NCBI RefSeq assembly: GCF_002950945.1
Contig: NZ_CP012673.1
Location: forward strand, 1,302,001 to 1,366,000
Reading direction: 5' to 3'
DNA: 64,000 bases
Source of the DNA: Sorangium cellulosum
GTDB lineage: Bacteria > Myxococcota_A > Polyangia > Polyangiales > Polyangiaceae
In this document: positions 36,842-44,151 of the stretch, piece by piece
How positions within the stretch are numbered: the first letter of the stretch is position 1
How the letters are laid out: the number at the start of each line of letters is the position of its first letter
The notes under the pieces: model-generated
What the model was told of the DNA's origin: nothing
The model's input: the letters and a program-made list of their open reading frames with translations, nothing else
The model's database searches: none
Program-made: the position numbers and the translations under genes

Positions 36842-37795
36842 CTACGGCTGGCGGAGCTCGGCGGTGGTCTTGGCGAGAATTGCATTGTCCCGCCCCTCGT
36901 CCCAGGCCCCCGGCCGGCGGTGCTGCAAGGCGAACCGGGCGACCCGGTTCACGTCCGCCTCCGTGACCTCCGCGTGTGTGTCGCCCTGCTCGGCCGCCCG
37001 GATGGCCGCGCGGGCGCCCGCGGCGAGCGCCAGCACCTTCTCCCCCCGGTGTCCTTCGGCCTTGAACGCGTCGGCCAGCGCCACGCAGCGCTCGAGGACC
37101 ACCTCCGAAGGCCGGATTTCCCGGGCGATCTCTCGCGCCCGCTCGAGCGTCTCACGCCTTCGCGCGTCCGCCGCGGCCCCGGCGCGGGCGACGTCGCTGT
37201 CCGACGCGCCGTCGAACGCGAGCACGGTCTTGAGGATCGCGCACCGGTCCTCGTGGTTGCGCTCCGCCGCGACGGTGACCATGAGGCCGAACCGATCCTG
37301 GAGCTGCGGCCGCAGGCTGCCCTCCTCGGGGTTCATGGTCCCCACGAGCGAGAACGAGATCGGCTTCTGCTCGGGCCACCCCTCCCGCTCGACGACGAGC
37401 ACCCCCGTGGAGGCCACGTCGAGGATGATGTTGACGAGGTGATCCTCGAGGAGGTTCACCTCGTCGATGTAAAGCATCTTGCCGTCGGCCTCCTCGAGCA
37501 GCCCGGGCTGCCGCCGCGCCGCCCCGCGCATCAGCGCCTCGATCACCCACCCCCCGACGACCCGGTCCTCCGTGGCGTTGATCGGCAGCGTGGTGGGCAG
37601 CGCGCCGTCGTGGATCATCCGGGAGAACGCCCGCACCGCGGTCGACTTCGCGGTCCCGCGCTGGCCGCTGATCAGCAGCCCGCCGATGCGCGGGGCCACA
37701 TAGGACAGCTCGAGGGACAGCTTCAGGTCGGCCTGCCCGACGATGCTCGTGTAGGGCAGGATGTGGAATCCATTGGATCTCGTCGGGGCTCTCAA
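36842..37795 (-). CDS. MoxR/ChlI-type AAA+ ATPase
   Basis: 317 residues. Walker A GQRGTAKST (44-52), Walker B MLYIDEVNLLEDH, sensor 1 LVGTMNPEEG, then LQDRFGLMVTV: the ChlI/BchI pattern. The start is a TTG at 37795; no ATG or GTG is in frame upstream before the previous stop, GGAG lies nine bases before it inside the previous gene's last codons, and the first residues lead straight into FHILPYTSIVGQADLK. All ATPase motifs look intact. It should form a hexamer that remodels the vWA protein or its client. No chlorophyll or cobalamin chelatase genes are nearby, which favours the conflict/signalling role. Confidence 0.9.
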   Translation of the reverse strand: MRAPTRSNGFHILPYTSIVGQADLKLSLELSYVAPRIGGLLISGQRGTAKSTAVRAFSRMIHDGALPTTLPINATEDRVVGGWVIEALMRGAARRQPGLLEEADGKMLYIDEVNLLEDHLVNIILDVASTGVLVVEREGWPEQKPISFSLVGTMNPEEGSLRPQLQDRFGLMVTVAAERNHEDRCAILKTVLAFDGASDSDVARAGAAADARRRETLERAREIAREIRPSEVVLERCVALADAFKAEGHRGEKVLALAAGARAAIRAAEQGDTHAEVTEADVNRVARFALQHRRPGAWDEGRDNAILAKTTAELRQP

Positions 37796-37801
37796 GCGCG
37801 C

Positions 37802-38953
37802 TCACTCCATGGGCCAGATCTGCGCGCGGCGCAGATCGGCGATCGGGTGTATCCGGATGAGGGCGCGCTTCTGCCAGCCCTCGTGCTGCTTCTTGCCAGA
37901 GAGGCAGGCCGCCTCGAAGCTCGCGGTGCCGATCATGGTGGTCTCCAGGAAGGACCACTTCCCTGTGTCAGGCGCCGCCTCCCAGGCCACCAGCGCGTGA
38001 CCGGGGACGAGGACGATGGCCGGGTGGAGGGACGCGCCCTCGAGCAGGCTCGCCATGAGGACGGTCCCGTCGAGGCAGTTTCCGCTCTTCGCGGCGAGGG
38101 TCTCGCGCGGCAGGCGGGTCCGCTGCATGAAGATGCCCGGGGGCGCCCCGTAAGCGATGACCGAGTTGACGTAGGCGATGCCCGCCTCGGCGAGCGACTT
38201 GAAGAGCGCCTCGACCTGCGGGGTGACGGAGATCGGGCCGTCGTCGCCGTCCATGTAGCCCTCGATGCGGCCCTCCGGACGGAGGGCCGCCGCGCGCCGG
38301 ATCCGCTCCTGCACGGCCTCCACGGAGGGCGTGACCCAGGCGCCGTAATAGCGGGAGAGATCGTCGATGGCGCCCGTCGCCTCGTCGCGGATGCCCAGGT
38401 TGAAGCCGGAGGAGCGGGCGAGGCAGAGGAGGGGATAGGTATCGTGGCGCTCCTGCTTGCCGTCGAGATCGGCGGCGACGACGTGCAGTGTGGCCCACTG
38501 GATCTCGGTGACCTCGCGCGCGCGCGCCGTCAGCAGCGTGGGGAGCAGGGGGAGGACGACCTCCTCCCCCGGGCCGAGCTCGACGGTCCGAACGGCCCGC
38601 GCCGACAGCCCTTCGATGTACGCCTTGACCCGTACACGCTTGGTCTCGACAGGGTCGCTGTTGCGGACGGTGACCTTGAGGAGCGGGTCCGTCGCTTCGC
38701 TGAACAGCGGGTAAATGCCGGTCGGTACGGCCTTCATGCAGATCGTGGTCTCGACCGAGAGCCGCGTCGTGTTCGGACCGAGCGGGCGATCGCGATCGGG
38801 CAGCGGCGCGCTGGAGGGCGTGCTCGGCTTGCCGGGGCGCGGCACCGCTTCAAGCAGGCGCTGGAAGAGCGCCTCGTTCCGGGTGGGATCACCCGCCCCG
38901 TAGACCGCCTCCTGGAGCGCGCGGATCCTCCAGTATCCCTCCGTCTCGCTCAT
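37802..38953 (-). CDS. Transglutaminase-like Cys hydrolase, first gene of CHAT operon
   Basis: 383 residues, no signal peptide. About 80-175 is a beta-sandwich-like region (TDPLLKVTVRNSDPVETKRVRVKAY, LGPGEEVVLPLLPTLL). The C-terminal half is a transglutaminase-like domain with RETLAAKSGNCLDGTVLMASLLE (Cys293), VLVPGHALVAWEA (His319) and SFLETTMIG (Glu337 in the position of the third residue). Such domains act as proteases or amide-transfer enzymes. It opens the six-gene operon; only six bases separate its stop from the ATPase start. A perfect TTGACA lies upstream on this strand but its -10 is weak. Confidence 0.85.
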   Translation of the reverse strand: MSETEGYWRIRALQEAVYGAGDPTRNEALFQRLLEAVPRPGKPSTPSSAPLPDRDRPLGPNTTRLSVETTICMKAVPTGIYPLFSEATDPLLKVTVRNSDPVETKRVRVKAYIEGLSARAVRTVELGPGEEVVLPLLPTLLTARAREVTEIQWATLHVVAADLDGKQERHDTYPLLCLARSSGFNLGIRDEATGAIDDLSRYYGAWVTPSVEAVQERIRRAAALRPEGRIEGYMDGDDGPISVTPQVEALFKSLAEAGIAYVNSVIAYGAPPGIFMQRTRLPRETLAAKSGNCLDGTVLMASLLEGASLHPAIVLVPGHALVAWEAAPDTGKWSFLETTMIGTASFEAACLSGKKQHEGWQKRALIRIHPIADLRRAQIWPME

Positions 38954-38981
38954 AGGCGCATGGCCCTCGCTCGATTCCTAC

Positions 38982-39010
38982 AGGCGAGCACAGGCGCGAT
39001 CTGCTGTCAA
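38982..39010 (-). promoter_or_regulatory. Possible promoter of the CHAT operon
   Basis: On the minus strand a perfect -35 hexamer TTGACA occupies 39010-39005. At 17 bp spacing the -10 would be TCGCCT, a poor match, so the assignment rests on the -35 alone. It lies about 30-55 bp upstream of the first gene's ATG. An alternative sigma factor is possible. Confidence 0.25.
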
Positions 39011-39202
39011 TCAGCACGCAGCCATCCTCTCGGATGAACAGGGCTTTCCCGGCTCGATGGGCAGCTCGTGGACGCGCATCGAATGGTTCCAGTGCCGCTG
39101 TACGTTGCCCTGACCCCTGGCACAAGCGAAGCCCGCGACTGGGACCTCACGGCGCCTCTGCCGCACCAGGCAGGCTGCCGGCCGCGGAGGCCGTCTGTAC
39201 GT

Positions 39203-39380
39203 CAACAGCCTGTGGCTGCTCCCGTTCGGCGTCGGCGCCTTCACCGTGCATATGAACTACCACCACGGCTTCGGCGACTACTGGCAGTCGATGGCGGTAT
39301 GTGTTCTGCCGGCCGTCGTCCTCTGGGCCGACGAGCGGTTCAAGATCGTCCTGAGGGGCGATCTGCCCACGGTGCCGTAG
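39203..39380 (+). pseudogene. DoxX gene fragment
   Basis: The plus strand reads NSLWLLPFGVGAFTVHMNY, then YWQSMAVCVLPAVVLWADER, then a stop at 39378-39380. This corresponds to the last 60 or so residues of the intact DoxX at 27434-27838, and the DNA is about nine-tenths identical by eye over 150 bp. There is no start, no first two helices and no regulator. It is a relic of a duplicated doxX. Confidence 0.85.
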
Positions 39381-39519
39381 AAGAGGATTGCGACGACGCG
39401 ATCCAGGTGGGGTAAGCGCCGCTCGCTGGCCCTGCGTCGCGTGGGACGGGCGTCCGCGGGCGAGGTTCCTTAGCGTCGCGAGCCCTGGTCCGACGCAGAC
39501 CTGCCTTGCGTCTGCCTCA

Positions 39520-39606
39520 CGCTCCGCGGCGGCGGCACGATTGCATCGGGACGAACCTGGCGCGCCTCGCGGGGGAGATCGCCGTGAGCTCGCGACTCCG
39601 CAGGCC
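39520..39606 (+). pseudogene. P450 heme-loop fragment
   Basis: About 85 bp match the heme-binding loop of the intact P450 gene (22958-23036): the shared run includes CGAACCTGGCGCGCCTCG and GAGATCGCCGTGAGCTCGC-like sequence. Read in the P450 frame it gives DCIGTNLARLAGEIAVSSRLRR against [22 protein letters not shown]. Upstream the frame is broken by small gaps and downstream similarity ends quickly. It is a decayed remnant, 140 bp after the DoxX relic. Confidence 0.8.
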
Positions 39607-39769
39607 CGTCGATAGAAGATGAATCACCGTCGACGCTCTGTCCGCGCCCGGTGATCCGCAAGATCGCTTTCATTCGAGGTATGTCCAGAGACGAACAGTT
39701 TAGACTGTCCGGTTAATCCGAACGGAAATCTAGTTTTTGGTCCTGGGCTATCGCGGCACTGTTATGCCG

Positions 39770-39812
39770 TTGACTGATGCGTGCATTGTCACCTATGTTG
39801 GTGAATAGGTGA
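39770..39812 (+). promoter_or_regulatory. Promoter with perfect 8-bp inverted repeat upstream of the two-component block
   Basis: TTGACT (39770-39775), an 18-bp spacer and TATGTT (39794-39799) make a reasonable plus-strand promoter. TCACCTAT (39789-39796) and ATAGGTGA (39805-39812) are perfect inverted arms around an 8-bp spacer and overlap the -10. The region is AT-richer than its surroundings. It lies about 120 bp before the response-regulator start and probably binds a dimeric regulator. Confidence 0.55.
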
Positions 39813-39928
39813 CGCCGGCCACGGGGGGGCGTCGCGAAGGACGGCAAAGATCACCAAGCGCGCTCTCGTACGCCCGCGACGCAGCGGCATGAGACTCGAG
39901 CACGCGATAGCCACAGGAGACAGCGGCT

Positions 39929-40612
39929 GTGTCAGTGTCCCTAAGAGCTCGTCGCACACTCTCGCAGGGTCAAGGCGACGGCGCGGTTAGCTCCATATTC
40001 AGGCAAAGGTATCGGGTGCTCGTCGTCGACGACGACGACAGGGCGCTGGACGGCATCACCGCGGTCCTGTCCCCGGACGTGGACGTGGTGACGTGCTCGT
40101 CGGCAGAACACGCGCTGAGATTGCTCGAGGCGCGGCGTTTCCATCTCGTGTGCTCGGACTTCATGATGCCCGGAATGAAAGGCGACGAGCTGCTCCGGCG
40201 GGTGGCGAGCATGTCTCTTTACACGAGCTGCCTGCTCGTCACCGGGGCCGATGAGTACATGCGCTCCAAGGACCAAAGCCAGAACCATGTCATCCTGAAG
40301 CCGTTCGATCCCGCCCGGCTCATCGGGATCGTGCTTCAGCTGGCGCGCCTGGCCGAGATGAAGCGGTCGGTCCACTCGATGGCCGACTCCCTCGGGTGGG
40401 CGGGCCCCGCGGGGGTCGCCTGCGGAGGCGAGATGGTGTCCTGCGAGGCGCCCGACGCCAGCGCGTCGCCCGATTCCACGCCGGCGCCGTCCACCTCGCG
40501 GCTCGGCGCCCGCGCGGAGGCGGTGTCCACGGTGCAAGAGCTGCAGCAGGGGCCGGAGCTCACGAGGTCCGAGCCCGCGACGCCCGGCGTGTCGGGGCGG
40601 TATCGCAGGTGA
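39929..40612 (+). CDS. Response regulator, receiver domain with long disordered tail
   Basis: 227 residues. Receiver domain at about 27-148: VLVVDDDDRALDGI acidic pocket, phospho-acceptor Asp77 (LVCSDFMMPGMKG), LLVTGADEY and ILKPFDPARL with the conserved Lys. The last 80 residues are Ala/Ser/Pro-rich without an output domain, so signalling must pass to a partner. The start is a GTG at 39929 with AGGAGA eight bases before it. The histidine kinase follows after 46 bp. The alternative is a phosphate sink in the cascade formed with the next three signalling genes. Confidence 0.9.
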   Translation: MSVSLRARRTLSQGQGDGAVSSIFRQRYRVLVVDDDDRALDGITAVLSPDVDVVTCSSAEHALRLLEARRFHLVCSDFMMPGMKGDELLRRVASMSLYTSCLLVTGADEYMRSKDQSQNHVILKPFDPARLIGIVLQLARLAEMKRSVHSMADSLGWAGPAGVACGGEMVSCEAPDASASPDSTPAPSTSRLGARAEAVSTVQELQQGPELTRSEPATPGVSGRYRR

Positions 40613-40658
40613 GGTCGCAGGCGGTGCCATGGGCGAAGACCGAGGGACGAGGAGCGGC

Positions 40659-41390
40659 ATGAACAGCTGGGATCCCCTGGGCGCAGCAGAGCAGGCCGCG
40701 GTCGCGGACGAGGTCCTGTCCGTGCTGCGCCACGACCTTCGCAACCGCTTCGCCATCGTCCGCAATGCGTCGTTTTACATCAAGCGGAAGGTCTCGCGAG
40801 AGGCGGTCTATAGAACGGATCCGAGGATCGAGGAGTTCTTCGGGATCATCGACGAAGAGGTGGTCGCGGCGAGCGCGCGGCTCGACGAGTCCATCGACGC
40901 CGCGCGGCTCTTCACCCGCCGGAGCGCGCGCATGAGCGCGGCCGACTGCGTGCGGCGCGCGGCGGCGTGCGCGCGCATCGGCGCGTCCGGGGTCCGCGTC
41001 GAGCTCTCGGTCGAGGACGGCGACGTCGAGGCGGACCCGATGGAGCTCTCGGTCGCGGTGCGGTGCCTGATCGAGAACGCCGTGGAGTCGATGCAAGGGG
41101 GCGGCGTGGTCCAGGTTCACGGCACCTCGAACGGCGTGCGGTACGTCATCGAGGTCACGGACACGGGGGCTGCCGCCTGCGCGGTGGACAGCGAGGCGAT
41201 CTTGCGCCCCTTCTACACCACGAAGCCAGGTCACTTCGGCCTGGGGCTGAACATCGCGAGGCGGGTCGCCCAGCGCTACAGCGGGACGCTCGCCGTCGAG
41301 CCGCAGGCGCGGGGCACCTCGGCCTTCATCGCGCTGCCGCTCGCCGCCTCGCCGGAGGCCGGCGACGCCGGACCGGAGCCGGCGCCATGA
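40659..41390 (+). CDS. Soluble histidine kinase
   Basis: 243 residues. DHp helix with H box VLRHDLRNRFAIVRNA (His25), then an HATPase domain: N box CLIENAVESM, a G1-like DTGAAACA in which the usual DxGxG is incomplete, and FYTTKPGHFGLGLNIARRV as F/G2 box. There is no sensor or membrane segment. I chose the ATG at 40659, preceded by GAGGAG at five bases, over an in-frame ATG at 40629. The stop overlaps the next ATG (ATGA). The family fit is good; the altered G1 may lower ATP affinity. Confidence 0.88.
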   Translation: MNSWDPLGAAEQAAVADEVLSVLRHDLRNRFAIVRNASFYIKRKVSREAVYRTDPRIEEFFGIIDEEVVAASARLDESIDAARLFTRRSARMSAADCVRRAAACARIGASGVRVELSVEDGDVEADPMELSVAVRCLIENAVESMQGGGVVQVHGTSNGVRYVIEVTDTGAAACAVDSEAILRPFYTTKPGHFGLGLNIARRVAQRYSGTLAVEPQARGTSAFIALPLAASPEAGDAGPEPAP

Positions 41391-41838
41391 TCGCCGACGG
41401 GCGGCCCGGAGGCCGCGCGCGGCGCGCGCTGGCGGCCCCGGACCCGGCGGCCGTGAGCGCGGCGCGGCGCGCGCGCCCCCGAGCCTCGCTGAGCTTGCTC
41501 CTGGTCGCGTGCACGGCGGCTGCGCCCCCCGAACGGGAGCGCGCGGAAGCCGCGGGGGGGCCGGCGCAGCCCGCGGTCGAAGAATTGTTCCTCGGCGAGA
41601 CGGCCTTTCCGCAGGAGCAGCTCGAGCTGCAGAGCTCGACGACGCCGCGTCGCTGCTGCTCGCGCCCGGCGTGCTCTGGCACCCCGCGCCCGGCCTGGAG
41701 CTCGGCGCCGCGCTCGAGCTCGGGCTCCTGGGCGAGACGCCCGATGTCGGGCTCTTGCTCCTCGTCACGCGGGAGATCGAGCTCGCGGGCGACGGCGATG
41801 ATCACCTGAAGCACGGAAGGAGGAGCCGCTCCCCATGA
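41387..41838 (+). pseudogene. Frameshifted small lipoprotein gene between two kinases
   Basis: The ATG at 41387 overlaps the previous stop (ATGA). The first frame encodes a Sec/lipobox-like segment (ASLSLLLVACTAAAPP) and VEELFLGETAFPQEQLELQ, then turns into Arg/Ser/Cys-rich nonsense. The -1 frame becomes protein-like from about 41635 (ELDDAASLLLAPGVLWHP, LELGLLGETPDVGLLLLVTREIEL). It ends with a stop that overlaps the next gene's ATG (ATGA at 41835-41838). Perfect coupling at both ends implies one original gene with a single indel near 41620-41645, where AGCTCGAGCTGCAGAGCTCG repeats could have slipped. Sequencing error or programmed shifting are alternatives. Confidence 0.7.
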
Positions 41839-43370
41839 GCATTCACGCCAAGCTGGCCGCCACCTTCGGCGTCGCGCTGACAGCGGTGCTCCTCGCCGGA
41901 GGAGCCTTCTACTTCACCATCGTGGAGATGCTCATCTTCCAGCGGCGGGCCGAGGTGTCCTACGAGGACCTGAGGCTGCACGTCACCCTGGCGAGCGACG
42001 CCAGCCGCTTCATGAACGAGGCCGTCAAGGCCGCGCTCCGCGGCAGCCTCGGCGCGGAGCTCTCGGCGGCGGCCGCGGACACAGCGGGGGATCTGGCCAC
42101 CATCGAGGCGCTCAAGAGGAGGATGCGCGTCGACGAGGAGATCAAGGAGAGCGAGGCGGAATCGGCCGAGGAGATCGAGCACGTCCACTCCATGCAGGAG
42201 AGCTTCGGGCGGCTCGTCGAAGGCCTGGAGGCGATATCCCTTACCCCGCACGAGCGCGCGAGCGAGCGGCAGGCCGCGTTCGTGCAGCTCTCCGACCGCG
42301 AGTACAAGGGGCAGTTCCTGCCGCACATCGGCGCGGCGGTCCGCGACGCGGAGCGCGACGTCGCCAGGATCCTCGACGACGAGCGCAAGCTCCGCTCGAA
42401 GGTGGCGGTGCTCGGGGCGGTGGCGGCCGGCGGAGCGCTGGTCGTCCTCATCGTGCTGCTCGGGGGGCTCATCCGCTCGATCGATCGCGGCTTCAAGACG
42501 CTGCTCGAAGGATCGCGGCAGCTCGCTCAGGGGCACCTCGACCTGCGCCTCCCCGAGCTCGATGAGCACGAGTTCGGGCGCCTGAGCGCGGCGTTCAACC
42601 ACATGGCGTTCAGCCTGGAGATCGCCCAGGAGGCCAGGCTGCGCATGGAGAAGCTCGCGGCGGTGGGGCAGCTCGCGGCGAGCATCGGACACGACCTCAG
42701 GAACCCGATCGGCGCTGTCCGGAACGCGAACCATTACCTCAAGAAGCGCCTCTCCGGGACGGAGCTCGGGGCGGAGCCCCGCGTGGCGCAGTTCCTCGAG
42801 ATCACCGAGAAAGAGCTCATGGCGTGCAGCAAGATCATCGGCAATCTCCTCGACTTCGCGCGCGAGCGGCGGCCTCTCCTCTCGGAGTGCTCGCTGAGGC
42901 CCCTCGTGGACGACGCCGCCTCGGTCGTCGAGGTCCCGGCGCACGTGCGCGTCGAGAACGATGTACCGGACACGCTCCCTGTCGTGCAGCTCGACAAGGA
43001 CCAGCTCCGGCAGGTGCTCGTGAACCTGATCCAGAACGCGGCCGAGGCGATCCCGGTCGAGCGCGAAGGGCACGTGCGGGTCGCCGCAGCGTGGACGAGC
43101 GAGGGGCTGACGCTCTCGGTCGCCGACGACGGGACGGGCATCCCGGAGGAGACGCTCCCGCGGATCTTCGAGCCGCTGTTCAGCACCAAGCTGAAGGGGA
43201 CCGGCCTCGGCCTGGCGATCAGCGCCGGGATCGTCCGCCGGCACGGCGGCACGCTCGAGGTGACGAGCGAGATCGGCAGCGGCACGACCTTCGTCATCCG
43301 CGTGCCGGCGTGCGACGCGCCGAGGGCGACGTGTCCTTCAACAAGGCCCTCCGGAGCTCGGGGCGCATGA
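41835..43370 (+). CDS. Membrane sensor histidine kinase (HAMP)
   Basis: 511 residues. Membrane helix 1 at about 8-30, an extracytoplasmic helical sensor of about 160 residues rich in charged residues, helix 2 at about 191-213, HAMP domain (214-266), DHp with LAASIGHDLRNPIGAVRNA (His286), and an HATPase domain with N box LVNLIQNAAEAI, G1 VADDGTGIPEE and G2 GTGLGLAISAGIVRRHGG. All catalytic motifs are intact. The sensor region resembles the four-helix-bundle type seen in chemoreceptor-like kinases. It sits between the frameshifted lipoprotein (ATGA overlap) and a double-receiver protein 14 bp downstream, its probable phospho-partner. Confidence 0.95.
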   Translation: MSIHAKLAATFGVALTAVLLAGGAFYFTIVEMLIFQRRAEVSYEDLRLHVTLASDASRFMNEAVKAALRGSLGAELSAAAADTAGDLATIEALKRRMRVDEEIKESEAESAEEIEHVHSMQESFGRLVEGLEAISLTPHERASERQAAFVQLSDREYKGQFLPHIGAAVRDAERDVARILDDERKLRSKVAVLGAVAAGGALVVLIVLLGGLIRSIDRGFKTLLEGSRQLAQGHLDLRLPELDEHEFGRLSAAFNHMAFSLEIAQEARLRMEKLAAVGQLAASIGHDLRNPIGAVRNANHYLKKRLSGTELGAEPRVAQFLEITEKELMACSKIIGNLLDFARERRPLLSECSLRPLVDDAASVVEVPAHVRVENDVPDTLPVVQLDKDQLRQVLVNLIQNAAEAIPVEREGHVRVAAAWTSEGLTLSVADDGTGIPEETLPRIFEPLFSTKLKGTGLGLAISAGIVRRHGGTLEVTSEIGSGTTFVIRVPACDAPRATCPSTRPSGARGA

Positions 43371-43384
43371 CAGGGGGTGGATTC

Positions 43385-44131
43385 ATGCGAGAGTCCGCGC
43401 AGCAGGTCAAACGTGTGCTCGTGATCGACGACGAGGAAGGAATGCGCGCGACGCTCGCCGCGAACCTCGAGCTCGAGGGCTACGAGGCGGTGGAGGCGAG
43501 GGACGGCGCCCACGCGCTCGAGCTCGCCCGGCAGCAGGCGTTCACGCTGGTCATCAGCGACGTCCGCATGCCCGGGCTCAACGGCGTCGAGACGTTCCGG
43601 GAGCTCAAGAGGATCCAGCCGGAGCTCACCGTCGTGCTCATGACCGCGTTCGCGCTCGAGAAGCTCATCGAGGAGGCGATCGCGGAGGGCGTCTACACGG
43701 TGATCTACAAGCCGTTCTCCATGGATCACCTGGCGCGCATCGTCGCTCGCGCGGTCGACTCGCCGGCCGTCCTCGTGGTGGACGACATCCCGACGGTCGC
43801 CGACTCGATCGTGGCGGTGCTCCGGGCCGCGGGGCTGTCGGCCCACGCCGTTCACGACGGGCGCACCGCGGTCCAGCACGTCATCGAGCGAGGCGCCGAT
43901 GTCTGCGTGCTCGATCTCGTCATGCCCGGTCAGGACGGCGTCACGACGTGCGCGCAGATGCAGGGGCTAGCGAGGCGAGTCACGGTGATCGCCATGACCG
44001 GTCACTCCGTCCCGGAGATGGTCAACGCGATCATGAGCAAGGGCGGGTACACGTGCCTGCGCAAGCCGTTCGACGCGCGCGAGCTCATCCACACGATCGC
44101 CCGCGCGCGGGGAGACGCAGCGGCCTGTTGA
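43385..44131 (+). CDS. Double-receiver response regulator
   Basis: 248 residues made of two tandem receiver domains and nothing else: domain 1 about 10-122 (VLVIDDEEGM, Asp59 in VISDVRMPG, LMTAFA, YKPF) and domain 2 about 127-245 (VLVVDDIPTV, Asp177 in CVLDLVMPG, AMTGHS, RKPF). All phosphorylation residues are kept. The ATG at 43385 is preferred because GGGGGTGG precedes it; an in-frame ATG at 43367 would overlap the kinase stop. With no output domain it probably relays phosphate or binds a target protein. Confidence 0.92.
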   Translation: MRESAQQVKRVLVIDDEEGMRATLAANLELEGYEAVEARDGAHALELARQQAFTLVISDVRMPGLNGVETFRELKRIQPELTVVLMTAFALEKLIEEAIAEGVYTVIYKPFSMDHLARIVARAVDSPAVLVVDDIPTVADSIVAVLRAAGLSAHAVHDGRTAVQHVIERGADVCVLDLVMPGQDGVTTCAQMQGLARRVTVIAMTGHSVPEMVNAIMSKGGYTCLRKPFDARELIHTIARARGDAAAC

Positions 44132-44151
44132 GCGAGCCGCCGGCCCGGGAG

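Noticed and set aside
36842..37795. A true magnesium chelatase for (bacterio)chlorophyll
   Set aside because: No H subunit or tetrapyrrole genes are nearby, the vWA motif is degenerate and the operon partners are CHAT proteases.
39388..39615. A 75-codon plus-strand frame in the debris region as a gene
   Set aside because: It is out of frame with the recognisable P450 fragment and has no protein-like composition.
41554..41560. A run of seven G as the site of the frameshift between the kinases
   Set aside because: Protein-like sequence (VEELFLGETAFPQEQ) continues in the original frame for about 20 codons after it, so the shift is further downstream near 41620-41645.
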